Translations under genes and position numbers: made by a program | Origin: Chitinophagaceae bacterium | GTDB lineage: Bacteria > Bacteroidota > Bacteroidia > Chitinophagales > Chitinophagaceae | Direction of reading: 5' to 3' | DNA: 64,000 bases | Assembly (NCBI GenBank): GCA_019638625.1 | Contig: JAHBTK010000006.1 | Location: 124,001 to 188,000 of the forward strand | Notes under the pieces: model-generated | Database searches by the model: none | What the model was told of the DNA's origin: nothing | What the model saw: only the letters and a program-made list of their open reading frames with translations | In this document: piece by piece, positions 32,381-40,783 of the stretch | Position numbering within the stretch: the first letter of the stretch is position 1 | How the letters are laid out: every line of letters starts with the position of its first letter

Positions 32381-35300
32381 TTAATTCCCGGAAGGATAGT
32401 TCTCTTCAGCAAAACGCTGATAAGCCTCTACATCCTTGTTTGTCAATAGTATTTTAAGGTTCGATTCCGAAATAACCGTAAGAGAATACTTGCCTGCGGC
32501 GAGCCAGGGTACAATCTGGGTCCCTGCCAGTTTCACTGTTCTCAACAGATACTCCGCCGCCGCCCCGGCATCCTCAAACCCGGTTGTCAACAGCAGGGTG
32601 TAAGCATCGTCCAATGGCTGTGTGAGAATGTCCAGCCCCTTAGCCGAAAAATTTTCCCGGTTATAGCGGTTGAATGCATTTTTGGCTTCCGATATATAAA
32701 TTCCGTCAACCCTGTTCAGGAGAACAACCGCATAGTGCGCTTCATCCGCATCGTAGGTAAACCCTTCCTGTTTTGCCTGCTCCTTGATCACCGGGCGTTT
32801 GATGGCCGAAGAATCTACAGGCGGACGGGTAATATCCTGTTTCCCGGCTGTCACTTCTTTTGCCCTGGGCGTTTCCTCCTTCCGGCTTATAGTTTCCCGG
32901 GTACCCTGCCTGGGGGTCGGTTCCGGCTCCGCTACCAGTGCTTCCGCTACCGTACTATCAGTCAGTGCAGCATCCTCCGCCGTCTCAATTTCCAGTTCTG
33001 TCAGGTACTTTTCTATTTCCGCCCGCCGCTTAACCACATCTATTATATTCTGGGCTTTTTGGGAGATAGGCGCTTCCTTATCCACCCGGATCAGGTTTTG
33101 CAATGATTCTATGGCGTCCTCGTCCTGGCGCTGTTTGATATAATAAACAGACTCGATGTACAGCAGTTGCTGAGTCCAGTACCGGCTTCCGTAAATACTG
33201 TCTGCCTTATATTTCCGCTGCAGCGCTTCCTCAAAATTACCCTCTACAAACAGGTTATATATCTCTTCATAATTTTTGGTAGCCTCGTTCCTTACAGCAT
33301 CCGTCTGCGCCTGCAATGCCTTTGGATTATCGATCAGGGTCCGGTAGTGGCTTTGTTTGAAATTGGAATCCAGTGACGCCTTGTATTGTTTCGCTTTTAC
33401 CGGTAATCCAAGCTTGGTATAACAGTAATGAAGGTTAAACAAAGTTTCTTCCTCGTAAGGCGTCTCCGGGAACCGCTCCAGCAACGCTTCGTAGTTATTA
33501 ATCGCTTCCCGGTAATCCTCGAACCTGTCCTTGAATATTTTGCCCAGATCAAACAGGGCCATCTGTATGCTGTCCCTGGAGGTTTGTATATCTTCCTCCG
33601 TGAGCGGTATCTTTTTCAGCAATCCTTCGTAGCTGATATCTTCCTCCTCTGCAGGTTCTTCGGCTGCCACTCCTCCCAGTGTGGGCGCATTTTGGCGGGG
33701 TACATTCAACTGTGCCGCCAGGCTTGCCTGCCGCCGCCAGTTATCTATGTTCGGACGGTTTCCCCACATGCTCCTGAATGATGTAAATCCCCTGCTTTTG
33801 GATGCGTTATTGTAAAAATACCAGTCGCCTTTCTGACCGGCACCCGCGAACATGTCCTCACCGCCCTGCTTGTTCGCCAGCGGGTTATTGCTGCTGAACC
33901 CTTCAGACGCAGCATCTTTTATACCCCGCTCCTTTCTTAGTCTTTTTACCGCTGCCTTCAAAAATTTCTCCCGCTCTTCTTCCTCCATCGCGGCTATTTG
34001 CTGCAGACTGTCCTGGAGATGAATGGTTTTCACATTTTTTACGATGTCCACCAGCGCTTCCTTCCTGGCAACAACTTCATCCTGGTCTTTAACCACGGGA
34101 CTACCTGCATCCAGGCTGTCATAAGCGGCATAGGAAGTGACATAATCCCTTTTGGAAAAAGCGATATCACCCAGGTAGAGATAAGAACGGTTACGCTGAT
34201 TCAGATCCTCCTTATTATATGTCACGCCCTTCAGCAGCCATTTTTTAGCGCCATTGTAATTATCCCGCTGCATTTCCATTTGCGCAGCCATATAGTAAAT
34301 TATGCCGCGATAATTATAGTACTGGTCGCGGCGGGCCATTTTCAGGAGCTTGCTGATATTTTCCTCGATCACTTTGGTATCATCCCCGTTGGTCAGCTTT
34401 ATAATATTTAGCCGTGCATATACCTCCAATACCGGATCCACCGTATGCCGGATCGCCAGGTTATAGAATTTTTCGGCCTCCGCGTTGTTTTTACCAAGCG
34501 CATGCAACTGCGCTATCAGGAACTCCCACCTGGCTTTTTCCTGAAGGCCGGAGGCATTGTCCAGGGCCGCCGTGAGATGAAAAGCGGTGCTATCCCATTG
34601 CTGGTGCTTATAAAACAAATAAGCTCTTTTTTCTTCCAGCAAAGGTTTCAGCCGTTCCGGGAAAAGCTCGTCACGCCTCAGCGTCTCAATAAAAGCAGAA
34701 GCATCGGTGTACAAACTATCCTCGATAAGCGTATGCAAAAGCCATAACAACGCGTCGTTCCTGCCCGGCGGTTTGTTGAACATACGGGAAAGAAGGCTTC
34801 TCCTCTCACTGGTGGAAACAGAGTAGACATTACCTTCCTCATTCAGGTTACTGCCTATATATTTTCTGAACCCCAGCTCTTCTTTTGTTTTGGGCTGGAA
34901 ATAATAATTGATGTATTGGAATACTATAAAAGCGGAATCGAAGTCTTTTTTCAGGAAAAATGCTTTCCCCATTAAAAGATACATATCGTCCACCCATTCA
35001 TTCCTGAGGTCGTGCAGCAGGATGGCCGCATTACATTTTTGCAATACCGAATCAAGTTCTACTTTCTGGGCGGAAGTGGTCTCCAGCGAATAGTTGTAAA
35101 AAGGGAGCAGTTCCGTATAATCGTCTTTGAAACTTTGTTTGGCGCCGGCAATTACATTCTCTATTTTGATATTGGCATTGAAGTAGTAGTTATAATGGGT
35201 GGTGGTATTTTGAACCAGTTTGCGCGGAACGGTGTATTTGGTAGTAAATGTTTTGTCAGACCCCAATACCCTGTTCTCATATTTTTCCGGCTTTTTCACG

Positions 35301-35398
35301 TCCAGCGTGGCATCTTTCTGACCTTTCACCGTCAAAAAAAATAAGCAACAAAATAAACATGTGCCAAAAAACGTTAAACCAGTTTTATATAGAGACAT
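32381..35398 (-). CDS. PorW/SprE-like type IX secretion TPR protein
   Basis: 1005 residues. The signal peptide ends near 'FLTVKGQ'. A PorW/SprE-like block follows: 'NTTTHYNYYFNANIKIENVIAGAKQSFKDDYTELLPFYNYS', 'WVDDMYLLMGKAFFLKKDFDSAFIVFQYINYYF', then many TPR helices ('YRGIIYYMAAQMEMQRDNYNGAKKWLLKG', 'YREAINNYEALLERFPETPYEEETLFNLHYCY'). The C-terminal part contains a Pro/Thr linker and a small alpha/beta domain. PorW/SprE is a periplasmic factor needed for T9SS export and gliding in other Bacteroidota. It is longer than the Flavobacterium protein, and no typical lipobox is seen. Confidence 0.72.
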   Translation of the reverse strand: MSLYKTGLTFFGTCLFCCLFFLTVKGQKDATLDVKKPEKYENRVLGSDKTFTTKYTVPRKLVQNTTTHYNYYFNANIKIENVIAGAKQSFKDDYTELLPFYNYSLETTSAQKVELDSVLQKCNAAILLHDLRNEWVDDMYLLMGKAFFLKKDFDSAFIVFQYINYYFQPKTKEELGFRKYIGSNLNEEGNVYSVSTSERRSLLSRMFNKPPGRNDALLWLLHTLIEDSLYTDASAFIETLRRDELFPERLKPLLEEKRAYLFYKHQQWDSTAFHLTAALDNASGLQEKARWEFLIAQLHALGKNNAEAEKFYNLAIRHTVDPVLEVYARLNIIKLTNGDDTKVIEENISKLLKMARRDQYYNYRGIIYYMAAQMEMQRDNYNGAKKWLLKGVTYNKEDLNQRNRSYLYLGDIAFSKRDYVTSYAAYDSLDAGSPVVKDQDEVVARKEALVDIVKNVKTIHLQDSLQQIAAMEEEEREKFLKAAVKRLRKERGIKDAASEGFSSNNPLANKQGGEDMFAGAGQKGDWYFYNNASKSRGFTSFRSMWGNRPNIDNWRRQASLAAQLNVPRQNAPTLGGVAAEEPAEEEDISYEGLLKKIPLTEEDIQTSRDSIQMALFDLGKIFKDRFEDYREAINNYEALLERFPETPYEEETLFNLHYCYTKLGLPVKAKQYKASLDSNFKQSHYRTLIDNPKALQAQTDAVRNEATKNYEEIYNLFVEGNFEEALQRKYKADSIYGSRYWTQQLLYIESVYYIKQRQDEDAIESLQNLIRVDKEAPISQKAQNIIDVVKRRAEIEKYLTELEIETAEDAALTDSTVAEALVAEPEPTPRQGTRETISRKEETPRAKEVTAGKQDITRPPVDSSAIKRPVIKEQAKQEGFTYDADEAHYAVVLLNRVDGIYISEAKNAFNRYNRENFSAKGLDILTQPLDDAYTLLLTTGFEDAGAAAEYLLRTVKLAGTQIVPWLAAGKYSLTVISESNLKILLTNKDVEAYQRFAEENYPSGN

Positions 35399-35526
35399 GA
35401 AGTGGCGGTTGGTTCATTATTGTAATAAACTAATTTTCAGCGAAATTATTTTAAATGTTCATTTTTTCAAGCTTTAGTTCCCACAACTAAGTCAAAGTGG
35501 TTATTTTTAACACAAATAACTGATTA

Positions 35527-35925
35527 ATGGCTAAACTTTTTGATGCGGACGGCACTTTGCAGCGGTTGCGGAACAGATACAGGCTTGTAATAATGAATGA
35601 TGACACCTACGAGGAAGTTATTAAGTTCAGGCTGTCGAGATTGAGTGTCTATATTACTTTGTGTACGTTGTTTGTGGTTTTGGTGGGGTTAACGGTGGCT
35701 TTACTGGTGTTTACACCGCTACGGTACTATATACCCGGCTACGGAAGCGGATCGGACAGGAAGGATATGATACAGTTGAAAATGCAGGTAGATTCGCTGG
35801 AACAGCAGATGATGTACCGGGATAAGTATCTGGAAAACATCCAGAATGTTCTGAAAGGAGAAACGACCGTTAAACTTGATACAACCCTTTTACAGTTGCC
35901 TAAGGAAGAAAACGAACACGATTAA
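35527..35925 (+). CDS. Short membrane/coiled-coil protein paired with bactofilin
   Basis: 132 residues. The N-terminal cytoplasmic segment 'LRNRYRLVIMNDDTYEEVIKFRLSRLSVY' leads into a transmembrane helix (about 41-63), a short 'RYYIPGYGSG' turn and a coiled coil (about 79-110: 'MIQLKMQVDSLEQQMMYRDKYLENIQNVL'). This is the N-terminal module of Bacteroidota membrane-anchored M23 (LytM) endopeptidases, but the peptidase domain is absent and the gene ends cleanly. It lies 18 bp upstream of the bactofilin gene and is likely cotranscribed. It could tether bactofilin polymers to the membrane (inference). Confidence 0.7.
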   Translation: MAKLFDADGTLQRLRNRYRLVIMNDDTYEEVIKFRLSRLSVYITLCTLFVVLVGLTVALLVFTPLRYYIPGYGSGSDRKDMIQLKMQVDSLEQQMMYRDKYLENIQNVLKGETTVKLDTTLLQLPKEENEHD

Positions 35926-35943
35926 TCATTAAAACCAATAACT

Positions 35944-36360
35944 ATGTTTTCATCAAAATCAAAATCTGATATGGAAGTATCCTCTTCTTCAGGTGCAAGC
36001 CTTATCGGGGCAGGCACAATAATTAAAGGCGATATTATCAGCAGCGGCGACATCAGAATTGATGGCACATTAAAGGGAAATATTTCCGGATCCGCCAAAG
36101 TGCTGATAGGCGCTGAAGGTGTGGTAGAAGGCGATATAGAAGGACAACAAGCCGATATTTTAGGAAAAATAACCGGGAAGATCATTATAAAAGACCTGCT
36201 GAACCTGAGAGGAAAAGCGGTGATCAAAGGTGACCTTGCCGCCGGCAAACTGCAGGTGGAGCCAACGGTAACCTTTTCAGGCAAATGTCATGTGGGTGAG
36301 GGAAGCATCGCGGATGTAGTGGAAATGCATAACGAAGAAGAGCACGCTGTAGCGAAATAG
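35944..36360 (+). CDS. Bactofilin
   Basis: 138 residues of the bactofilin (DUF583) family: a central right-handed beta-helix of short repeating strands ('IGAGTIIKGDIISSGDIRIDGTLKGNISGSAKVLIGAEGVVEGDIEGQQADILGKI'). It is flanked by disordered Ser-rich N- and charged C-terminal tails. Bactofilins polymerise without nucleotide and organise cell-wall or membrane machinery. The gene follows the short membrane/coiled-coil gene by 18 bp and ends at a terminator. Confidence 0.93.
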   Translation: MFSSKSKSDMEVSSSSGASLIGAGTIIKGDIISSGDIRIDGTLKGNISGSAKVLIGAEGVVEGDIEGQQADILGKITGKIIIKDLLNLRGKAVIKGDLAAGKLQVEPTVTFSGKCHVGEGSIADVVEMHNEEEHAVAK

Positions 36361-36382
36361 AACTATCCTGTTGGTAAGAGAT

Positions 36383-36411
36383 AAGCCCCGTGATTAATCA
36401 TTGCGGGGCTT
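36383..36411 (+). terminator. Terminator of the bactofilin operon
   Basis: 8-bp GC-rich stem AAGCCCCG (36383-36390) / CGGGGCTT (36404-36411) with a 13-nt loop and following T/A-rich tract. It immediately abuts the -7 element of the next gene. Confidence 0.75.
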
Positions 36412-36419
36412 TATATTTG
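36412..36419 (+). promoter_or_regulatory. Bacteroidota -7 element (TATATTTG)
   Basis: Exact TAnnTTTG, 25 bp before the DUF3810 ATG (36445), starting at the base after the upstream terminator stem. Confidence 0.6.
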
Positions 36420-36444
36420 CGGACATATTAAACAGACAAAAAGT

Positions 36445-37554
36445 ATGAGACTACGGGGATTGGCCAGGCATCCGCTTTTTTTGCCCGCTGCACTTTTTGT
36501 TGCTGCCCTTTCCCTTCACTTTTTTGCCGCCAGCCCCCTCCGGGTAGAGCGCTGGTATTCTACCGGCATTTACCCTCCGATCGCGACCCTGCTCAGAACT
36601 ATTACCGGTTGGGTACCGTTCAGTATAGGCGATATAATCTATATGTTCCTGGTGCTGTATGTGACCTGGAAAATAACCGTCTTTTTCCGGGCGAAAAGGA
36701 AAGGAAAAGGCGTTTCCCCGAAAAGAACGCTGCTGCAAACCATCACCACCATCCTGATTATATACCTGGTATTCAATATTTTATGGGGGATCAACTACAA
36801 CCGGGCCGGCATCAGTCACCAAATGGGCTTACAGCAGGGAAACTATACCCGGGAAGAGTTGCTGACAGTGAACAGACTGCTGCTACAACAGGTAAATGAA
36901 TATAGGGAATCGCTGACAGCAAACAACTACCCTATTCCCGGCAAAAAAGAGCTGCTGGCTGCCGCCACCAGGGTATATGCCCGGGCAGGCGAAACATACC
37001 CGTTCCTGGCATACAAGCCTGTTTCCTTAAAGCCTTCTATGCTCAACTGGCTGGGAAATTACTGGGGATTTTCCGGGTATTATAACCCGTTTACCGGCGA
37101 GGCGCAGGCAAATATGGACGTTCCCGCTTTCAGTCAGCCTTTTATGATGTTGCACGAAATAGCCCACCAACTGGGATATGCGCGGGAAAATGAAGCGAAC
37201 TTTGTGGGTTATATAGCCGCTACTGCTTCCGCCGACACCTTGTTTATGTATTCCGCCTGTTTTGATGTATTCCTGTATGCCAACCGTAGTTTGAGGAGAG
37301 TTGATTCTACCGCCGCCGCTGATATCTCCTCCGGCTTGCATCCTGCTGCAAAAGCTGACCTGGAAGAATTGAAAAAATACTACCGGAAATACGAAAACCC
37401 GATGGAACCGGTGATACGATGGGTGTATGATAAGTACCTGCAGGTGAACGCCCAACCCATGGGCATGATGAGCTATAATGAAGTGGTGGCAGACCTGATC
37501 GCTTATTACAAAAAATACGGAACGATTTCGGCAAGACCGGGTGTAAGACCCTAA
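36445..37554 (+). CDS. DUF3810 membrane protein with HExxH motif
   Basis: 369 residues. Three N-terminal transmembrane helices (about 9-28, 58-77, 95-113), then a soluble domain with 'MLHEIAHQLGYARENEANFVGY' (HExxH plus downstream Glu, a gluzincin-like zinc motif). 'NWLGNYWGFSGYYNPFTGEAQANM' precedes it. DUF3810 has no assigned substrate; metallopeptidase activity is plausible. The final codons ('ARPGVRP') lie within the first units of the GTAAGACC repeat cluster at 37543-37670, so the natural C-terminus may have been altered by repeat expansion. Confidence 0.8.
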   Translation: MRLRGLARHPLFLPAALFVAALSLHFFAASPLRVERWYSTGIYPPIATLLRTITGWVPFSIGDIIYMFLVLYVTWKITVFFRAKRKGKGVSPKRTLLQTITTILIIYLVFNILWGINYNRAGISHQMGLQQGNYTREELLTVNRLLLQQVNEYRESLTANNYPIPGKKELLAAATRVYARAGETYPFLAYKPVSLKPSMLNWLGNYWGFSGYYNPFTGEAQANMDVPAFSQPFMMLHEIAHQLGYARENEANFVGYIAATASADTLFMYSACFDVFLYANRSLRRVDSTAAADISSGLHPAAKADLEELKKYYRKYENPMEPVIRWVYDKYLQVNAQPMGMMSYNEVVADLIAYYKKYGTISARPGVRP

Positions 37555-37670
37555 GTAAGACCGTAAAATTGTAAGACCGTAAGATGGTAAGAGTGAAGTG
37601 TCTTCTTGCTATTTTACCATCTTACCATATTTACGCGTCTTACATGTCTTACCATTTTACCATCTTCCCC
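37543..37670. repeat. GTAAGACC repeat cluster with 12-bp inverted repeat
   Basis: GTAAGACC occurs at 37543, 37555 and 37571, with variants at 37579 and 37587. The second half carries complementary CTTACC/TCTTAC units. GTAAGATGGTAA (37579-37590) pairs perfectly with TTACCATCTTAC (37614-37625). It sits between convergent genes and could terminate both, though no T-run follows. Confidence 0.7.
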
Positions 37671-39101
37671 CTAGCACTCTTTCAAACCCAGCGGTATATT
37701 CACTGCCAGCCCGCCTTCTGCGGTTTCCTTATACTTGTGATTCATATCCACAGCCGTATCCCACATGGTTTTTACCACAGCGTCCAGGGATACTTTCGCA
37801 TAATCCGGGGCGCTCTGCAGCGCCAGTTGCGAGGCGGTGATCGCCTTAATGGCTCCCATGGTATTCCGCTCTATACAGGGTACCTGCACCAGCCCGGCTA
37901 TAGGGTCGCAGGTAAGCCCCAGATGATGCTCCATCGCTATTTCCGCCGCCATCAGGCTCTGGCGCTGTGTGCCACCCATCGCCTCCGTCAAAGCGCCTGC
38001 CGCCATAGCCGATGATACTCCTATTTCCGCCTGGCATCCTCCCATAGCAGCGGAAATAGTAGCGCCTTTTTTAAAAATACTGCCGATCTCGGAAGCGGTG
38101 AGCAAAAAAGAAATGATATTATCTTCTGAAAAACTGTTATTGAATACCAGGTAATACATAAGAACGGCAGGAATTACGCCGGCGGCCCCGTTGGTAGGGG
38201 CCGTCACCACCCTTCCGAACGACGCATTCTGTTCATTTACTGCCAGCGCGAAGCAGCTTACCCAATCGAGCGTGTATTTAAATCCCGTCCCACCCTGCTG
38301 TATAGCCGCCACCCAGCTTTCGAAATCATTGTATGGCCTTCCATTCAGCAACTTCCTGTTCAGGCTTTCAGCACGGCGTTTTACACCCAGCCCACCCGGC
38401 AGTATACCGCTGGTATGGCAACTGGTATAAATGCAATCCCGCATCACCCTGTATATCCGAAGCAAGCCCCGACGAATGTCTGCTTCGCTCCGCCATACCT
38501 GCTCATTTTCCAATACCACTTCGTGAATGCTCAATCCTGTTTTCATACACCAATGCAACAGGTCAGAAGCCGTGTTGACGGGAAATGGCAACTCAACATT
38601 TTTTTCCTTCGCCTTTTTTTCACCCTCCTGTTTCACAAAACCTCCGCCGATGGAATAATAGGTTTCACTGATCTGTTCACCGTTGGACAGCGAAGCCAGG
38701 AAACTCAGTCCATTGGGATGAAACGGTAGGGTTTCCGTAACCAGGAACACAATGTCCACCACCGGGTCAAAACTTATTTTCCGGGAATATCCGGCTAAAG
38801 GGATCAGCTTATCCGCTGCAATTTGCCGGATCCGCTCATCCAGGGTTTCCACAGCAAAGGTTTCAGGATCCTCCCCGCAAAGCCCCAATTGCACCGCGAT
38901 ATCGGTGCCATGCCCCTTCCCTGTTTTGGCCAGAGAGCCATATAACAATATCCTCACGTGAACTACCTGTTCCAGCAGGTGTTTTTCGGCCAATTTACCG
39001 GTAAACATTTGCGCTGCCCGCCACGGGCCAAGGGTATGGGAACTGGAAGGTCCCACCCCGATCTTGAACATGTCGAATACTGATATGGCTTCGTGCGGCA
39101 A
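37671..39101 (-). CDS. L-serine ammonia-lyase (serine dehydratase)
   Basis: 476-residue single-chain, iron-sulfur type L-serine deaminase (SdaA/SdaB group): deaminates serine to pyruvate and ammonia. N-terminal beta domain starts 'ISVFDMFKIGVGPSSSHTLGP'; the alpha domain contains 'APTNGAAGVIPAVLMY', 'MGGCQAEIGVSSAMAAGALTEAMGGT' and 'GLTCDPIAGLVQVPCIERNTMGAIKAI', holding cluster Cys ligands. No ATG at the start; TTG 39099-39101 fits family N-termini. A near -7 element (TATCTTCG, complement of 39117-39124) lies just upstream. Neighbour of serA. Confidence 0.93.
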   Translation of the reverse strand: MPHEAISVFDMFKIGVGPSSSHTLGPWRAAQMFTGKLAEKHLLEQVVHVRILLYGSLAKTGKGHGTDIAVQLGLCGEDPETFAVETLDERIRQIAADKLIPLAGYSRKISFDPVVDIVFLVTETLPFHPNGLSFLASLSNGEQISETYYSIGGGFVKQEGEKKAKEKNVELPFPVNTASDLLHWCMKTGLSIHEVVLENEQVWRSEADIRRGLLRIYRVMRDCIYTSCHTSGILPGGLGVKRRAESLNRKLLNGRPYNDFESWVAAIQQGGTGFKYTLDWVSCFALAVNEQNASFGRVVTAPTNGAAGVIPAVLMYYLVFNNSFSEDNIISFLLTASEIGSIFKKGATISAAMGGCQAEIGVSSAMAAGALTEAMGGTQRQSLMAAEIAMEHHLGLTCDPIAGLVQVPCIERNTMGAIKAITASQLALQSAPDYAKVSLDAVVKTMWDTAVDMNHKYKETAEGGLAVNIPLGLKEC

Positions 39102-39470
39102 GGGGAAAAATTTGTACGAAGATAGGAGTATCGTTTATCACTTAACGGTATTCCTGCAGATTCCTCCTGCTTGCCTATATCGTATTGGGTAATGAAGCAT
39201 ACGTTTAACTCGATCATGGAGCAGTGACAGCAGAACTGATCTTGCATAAATATGGCACGCAAAGGTCGCAAAGAAAGAAGCGGCTCAAAAAAGAAAACGA
39301 TTTGTGCGCTCTTAGCGCTTCATCGCGGCTTTGCGCGAAATACGATGGCCGCGGAAGGGCTCAAATATGGCACGCAAAGGTCGCAAAAGACGGCGCAAAA
39401 GATCACAAAGAAAGAAGCGGTTCTAAAAAGGGAACTGTTTGTGTGCTCTTACCCTTGTACCTGAAGTATA
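39102..39470. other. 369-bp intergenic region with duplicated repeat, no gene seen
   Basis: Holds the putative serine dehydratase promoter (39117-39124) and the duplicated repeat described at 39248-39451. A Lys/Arg-rich open frame crosses the repeat but is a by-product of it. No RNA gene was recognised. Confidence 0.6.
39248..39451. repeat. Duplicated AAATATGGCACGCAAAGG repeat
   Basis: Copy 1 starts at 39248 and copy 2 at 39363. Both run AAATATGGCACGCAAAGG then TCGCAAA, and later share AAAGAAAGAAGCGG and a TTTGTGyGCTCTTA block. Copy 2 has about 24 extra bases. The GCAAAG-rich units resemble dispersed short repeats common in Bacteroidota genomes. Confidence 0.75.
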
Positions 39471-40709
39471 TCAATACAACCTTCTCACTTTAACCGTCTC
39501 CTTAATTTCCTTGAGCAGTTCCATGGCTTCTTTGGAAAGTCCTTTATTTACATCGAGCACCACATAACCAATCTCTTCGTTGGTTTTAAGATATTGTCCT
39601 ACGATATTGATGTTATGCCCGGAAAGCCGGCTGTTGATCTGGGAGAGCACTCCCGGTACGTTTTTATGAATATGCAAAATACGATGAGAGCCTTCCTGCA
39701 TGGGTAACGCCAGTTCAGGTACGGTATGGGAGCCTATGGTGGTACCCGTTTCCAGGAAATTGATAAGCTTGTTACTCACATCTTCCCCGATATTCGCCTG
39801 GGCTTCTTCGGTAGAGCCGCCGATATGCGGTGTCAGAATTACATTGGAAAGGTTTTGAAGCGGCGTCGTAAATTTATCCCCGTTTTTCTCAGGCTCCAGC
39901 GGATACACATCAATAGCAGCCCCCGCCAATTGCCCGGATTGCAGCGCCTTGCTGAGCGCATCCAGGTCCACCACTTCGCCCCTGGCATAATTAATGAAAA
40001 GAGCACCTTTTTTAAAATGTTTGATATTCTGACTGTTGATCAGGTTCCGGGTCTGTGCTGTTTCCGGCACATGAAGGGTCACCACGTCCGCTTCCTGCAG
40101 CAGTTCTTTAATGCTCTTACGGGCCTGCGCGTTGCCCAGGGGTAAACGGGTCACAATATCATAAAAAATGACCTTCATACCCATCGCTTCCGCCAGTACG
40201 CTCACCTGCGCGCCAATATTGCCATACCCGATAATGCCGAGGGTTTTTCCCCTGAGCTCGTAGCTGCCGGCTGATTCCTTCAGCCACCTGCCTTCGTGGG
40301 CGGCTTTGTTCTTGTCCGGTATCCGGCGTATCAGCATTACGGAAAGTCCTATTACCAACTCCGCCACCGAACGGGTATTGGAATAAGGCGCATTAAATAC
40401 CGCCACCCCGCCTGAAGTAGCTTCCTTCAGGTTCACCTGGTTCACACCTATACAAAAACAACCTATCGCCTGCAATTTTTGAGCGGCTTTTAATACAGCC
40501 GGGGTTATCTGCGATTTGGAACGGATGCCCAGCAGATGTACATTCTTTATCTCTTTGATCAGTTCAGCTTCCGGCAAAGCGCCCGCTAATTTTTTTACCG
40601 ATGCATACCCGGCATTTTTGAAATTTTGAACCGCCAGATCGCTTATATTTTCAAGAAGTAAAATATTAATCTTTTCTTTGGGATAACTGGTCTTATTTTT
40701 GTCGCTCAT
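39471..40709 (-). CDS. serA: D-3-phosphoglycerate dehydrogenase
   Basis: 412 residues, the E. coli-type length with a C-terminal ACT domain (about 340-412: 'SHRILHIHKNVPGVLSQINSRLSGHNINIVGQ'). NAD-binding 'GKTLGIIGYGNIGAQVS' and catalytic-region 'NYARGEVVD', 'AIDVYPLEPE', 'TPHIGGSTEEAQ' are present. First committed step of serine biosynthesis, usually inhibited by serine via the ACT domain. ATG 40709 is 25 bp downstream of a consensus -7 element. Its neighbour degrades serine. Confidence 0.96.
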   Translation of the reverse strand: MSDKNKTSYPKEKINILLLENISDLAVQNFKNAGYASVKKLAGALPEAELIKEIKNVHLLGIRSKSQITPAVLKAAQKLQAIGCFCIGVNQVNLKEATSGGVAVFNAPYSNTRSVAELVIGLSVMLIRRIPDKNKAAHEGRWLKESAGSYELRGKTLGIIGYGNIGAQVSVLAEAMGMKVIFYDIVTRLPLGNAQARKSIKELLQEADVVTLHVPETAQTRNLINSQNIKHFKKGALFINYARGEVVDLDALSKALQSGQLAGAAIDVYPLEPEKNGDKFTTPLQNLSNVILTPHIGGSTEEAQANIGEDVSNKLINFLETGTTIGSHTVPELALPMQEGSHRILHIHKNVPGVLSQINSRLSGHNINIVGQYLKTNEEIGYVVLDVNKGLSKEAMELLKEIKETVKVRRLY

Positions 40710-40733
40710 TGCTTAAACTATATAAAATTTGCG

Positions 40734-40741
40734 CAAAAGTA
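40734..40741 (-). promoter_or_regulatory. Bacteroidota -7 element for serA (TACTTTTG)
   Basis: Exact TAnnTTTG on the minus strand, 25 bp before the serA ATG. No -33 TTG at the usual spacing. Confidence 0.6.
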
Positions 40742-40783
40742 ATAACTAATTAGTTTCCGGCGTTCTTTGCCATAGTAAATCCA

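Noticed and set aside
37543..37670. Possible CRISPR array
   Set aside because: Units are only about 8 bp with irregular short spacing and no cas genes nearby; it is a short-repeat cluster.
39224..39493. Lys/Arg-rich open frames across the 39.2-39.5 kb gap
   Set aside because: Generated by the repeated GCAAAG-rich DNA, different frames give similar basic peptides; no start context or domain.
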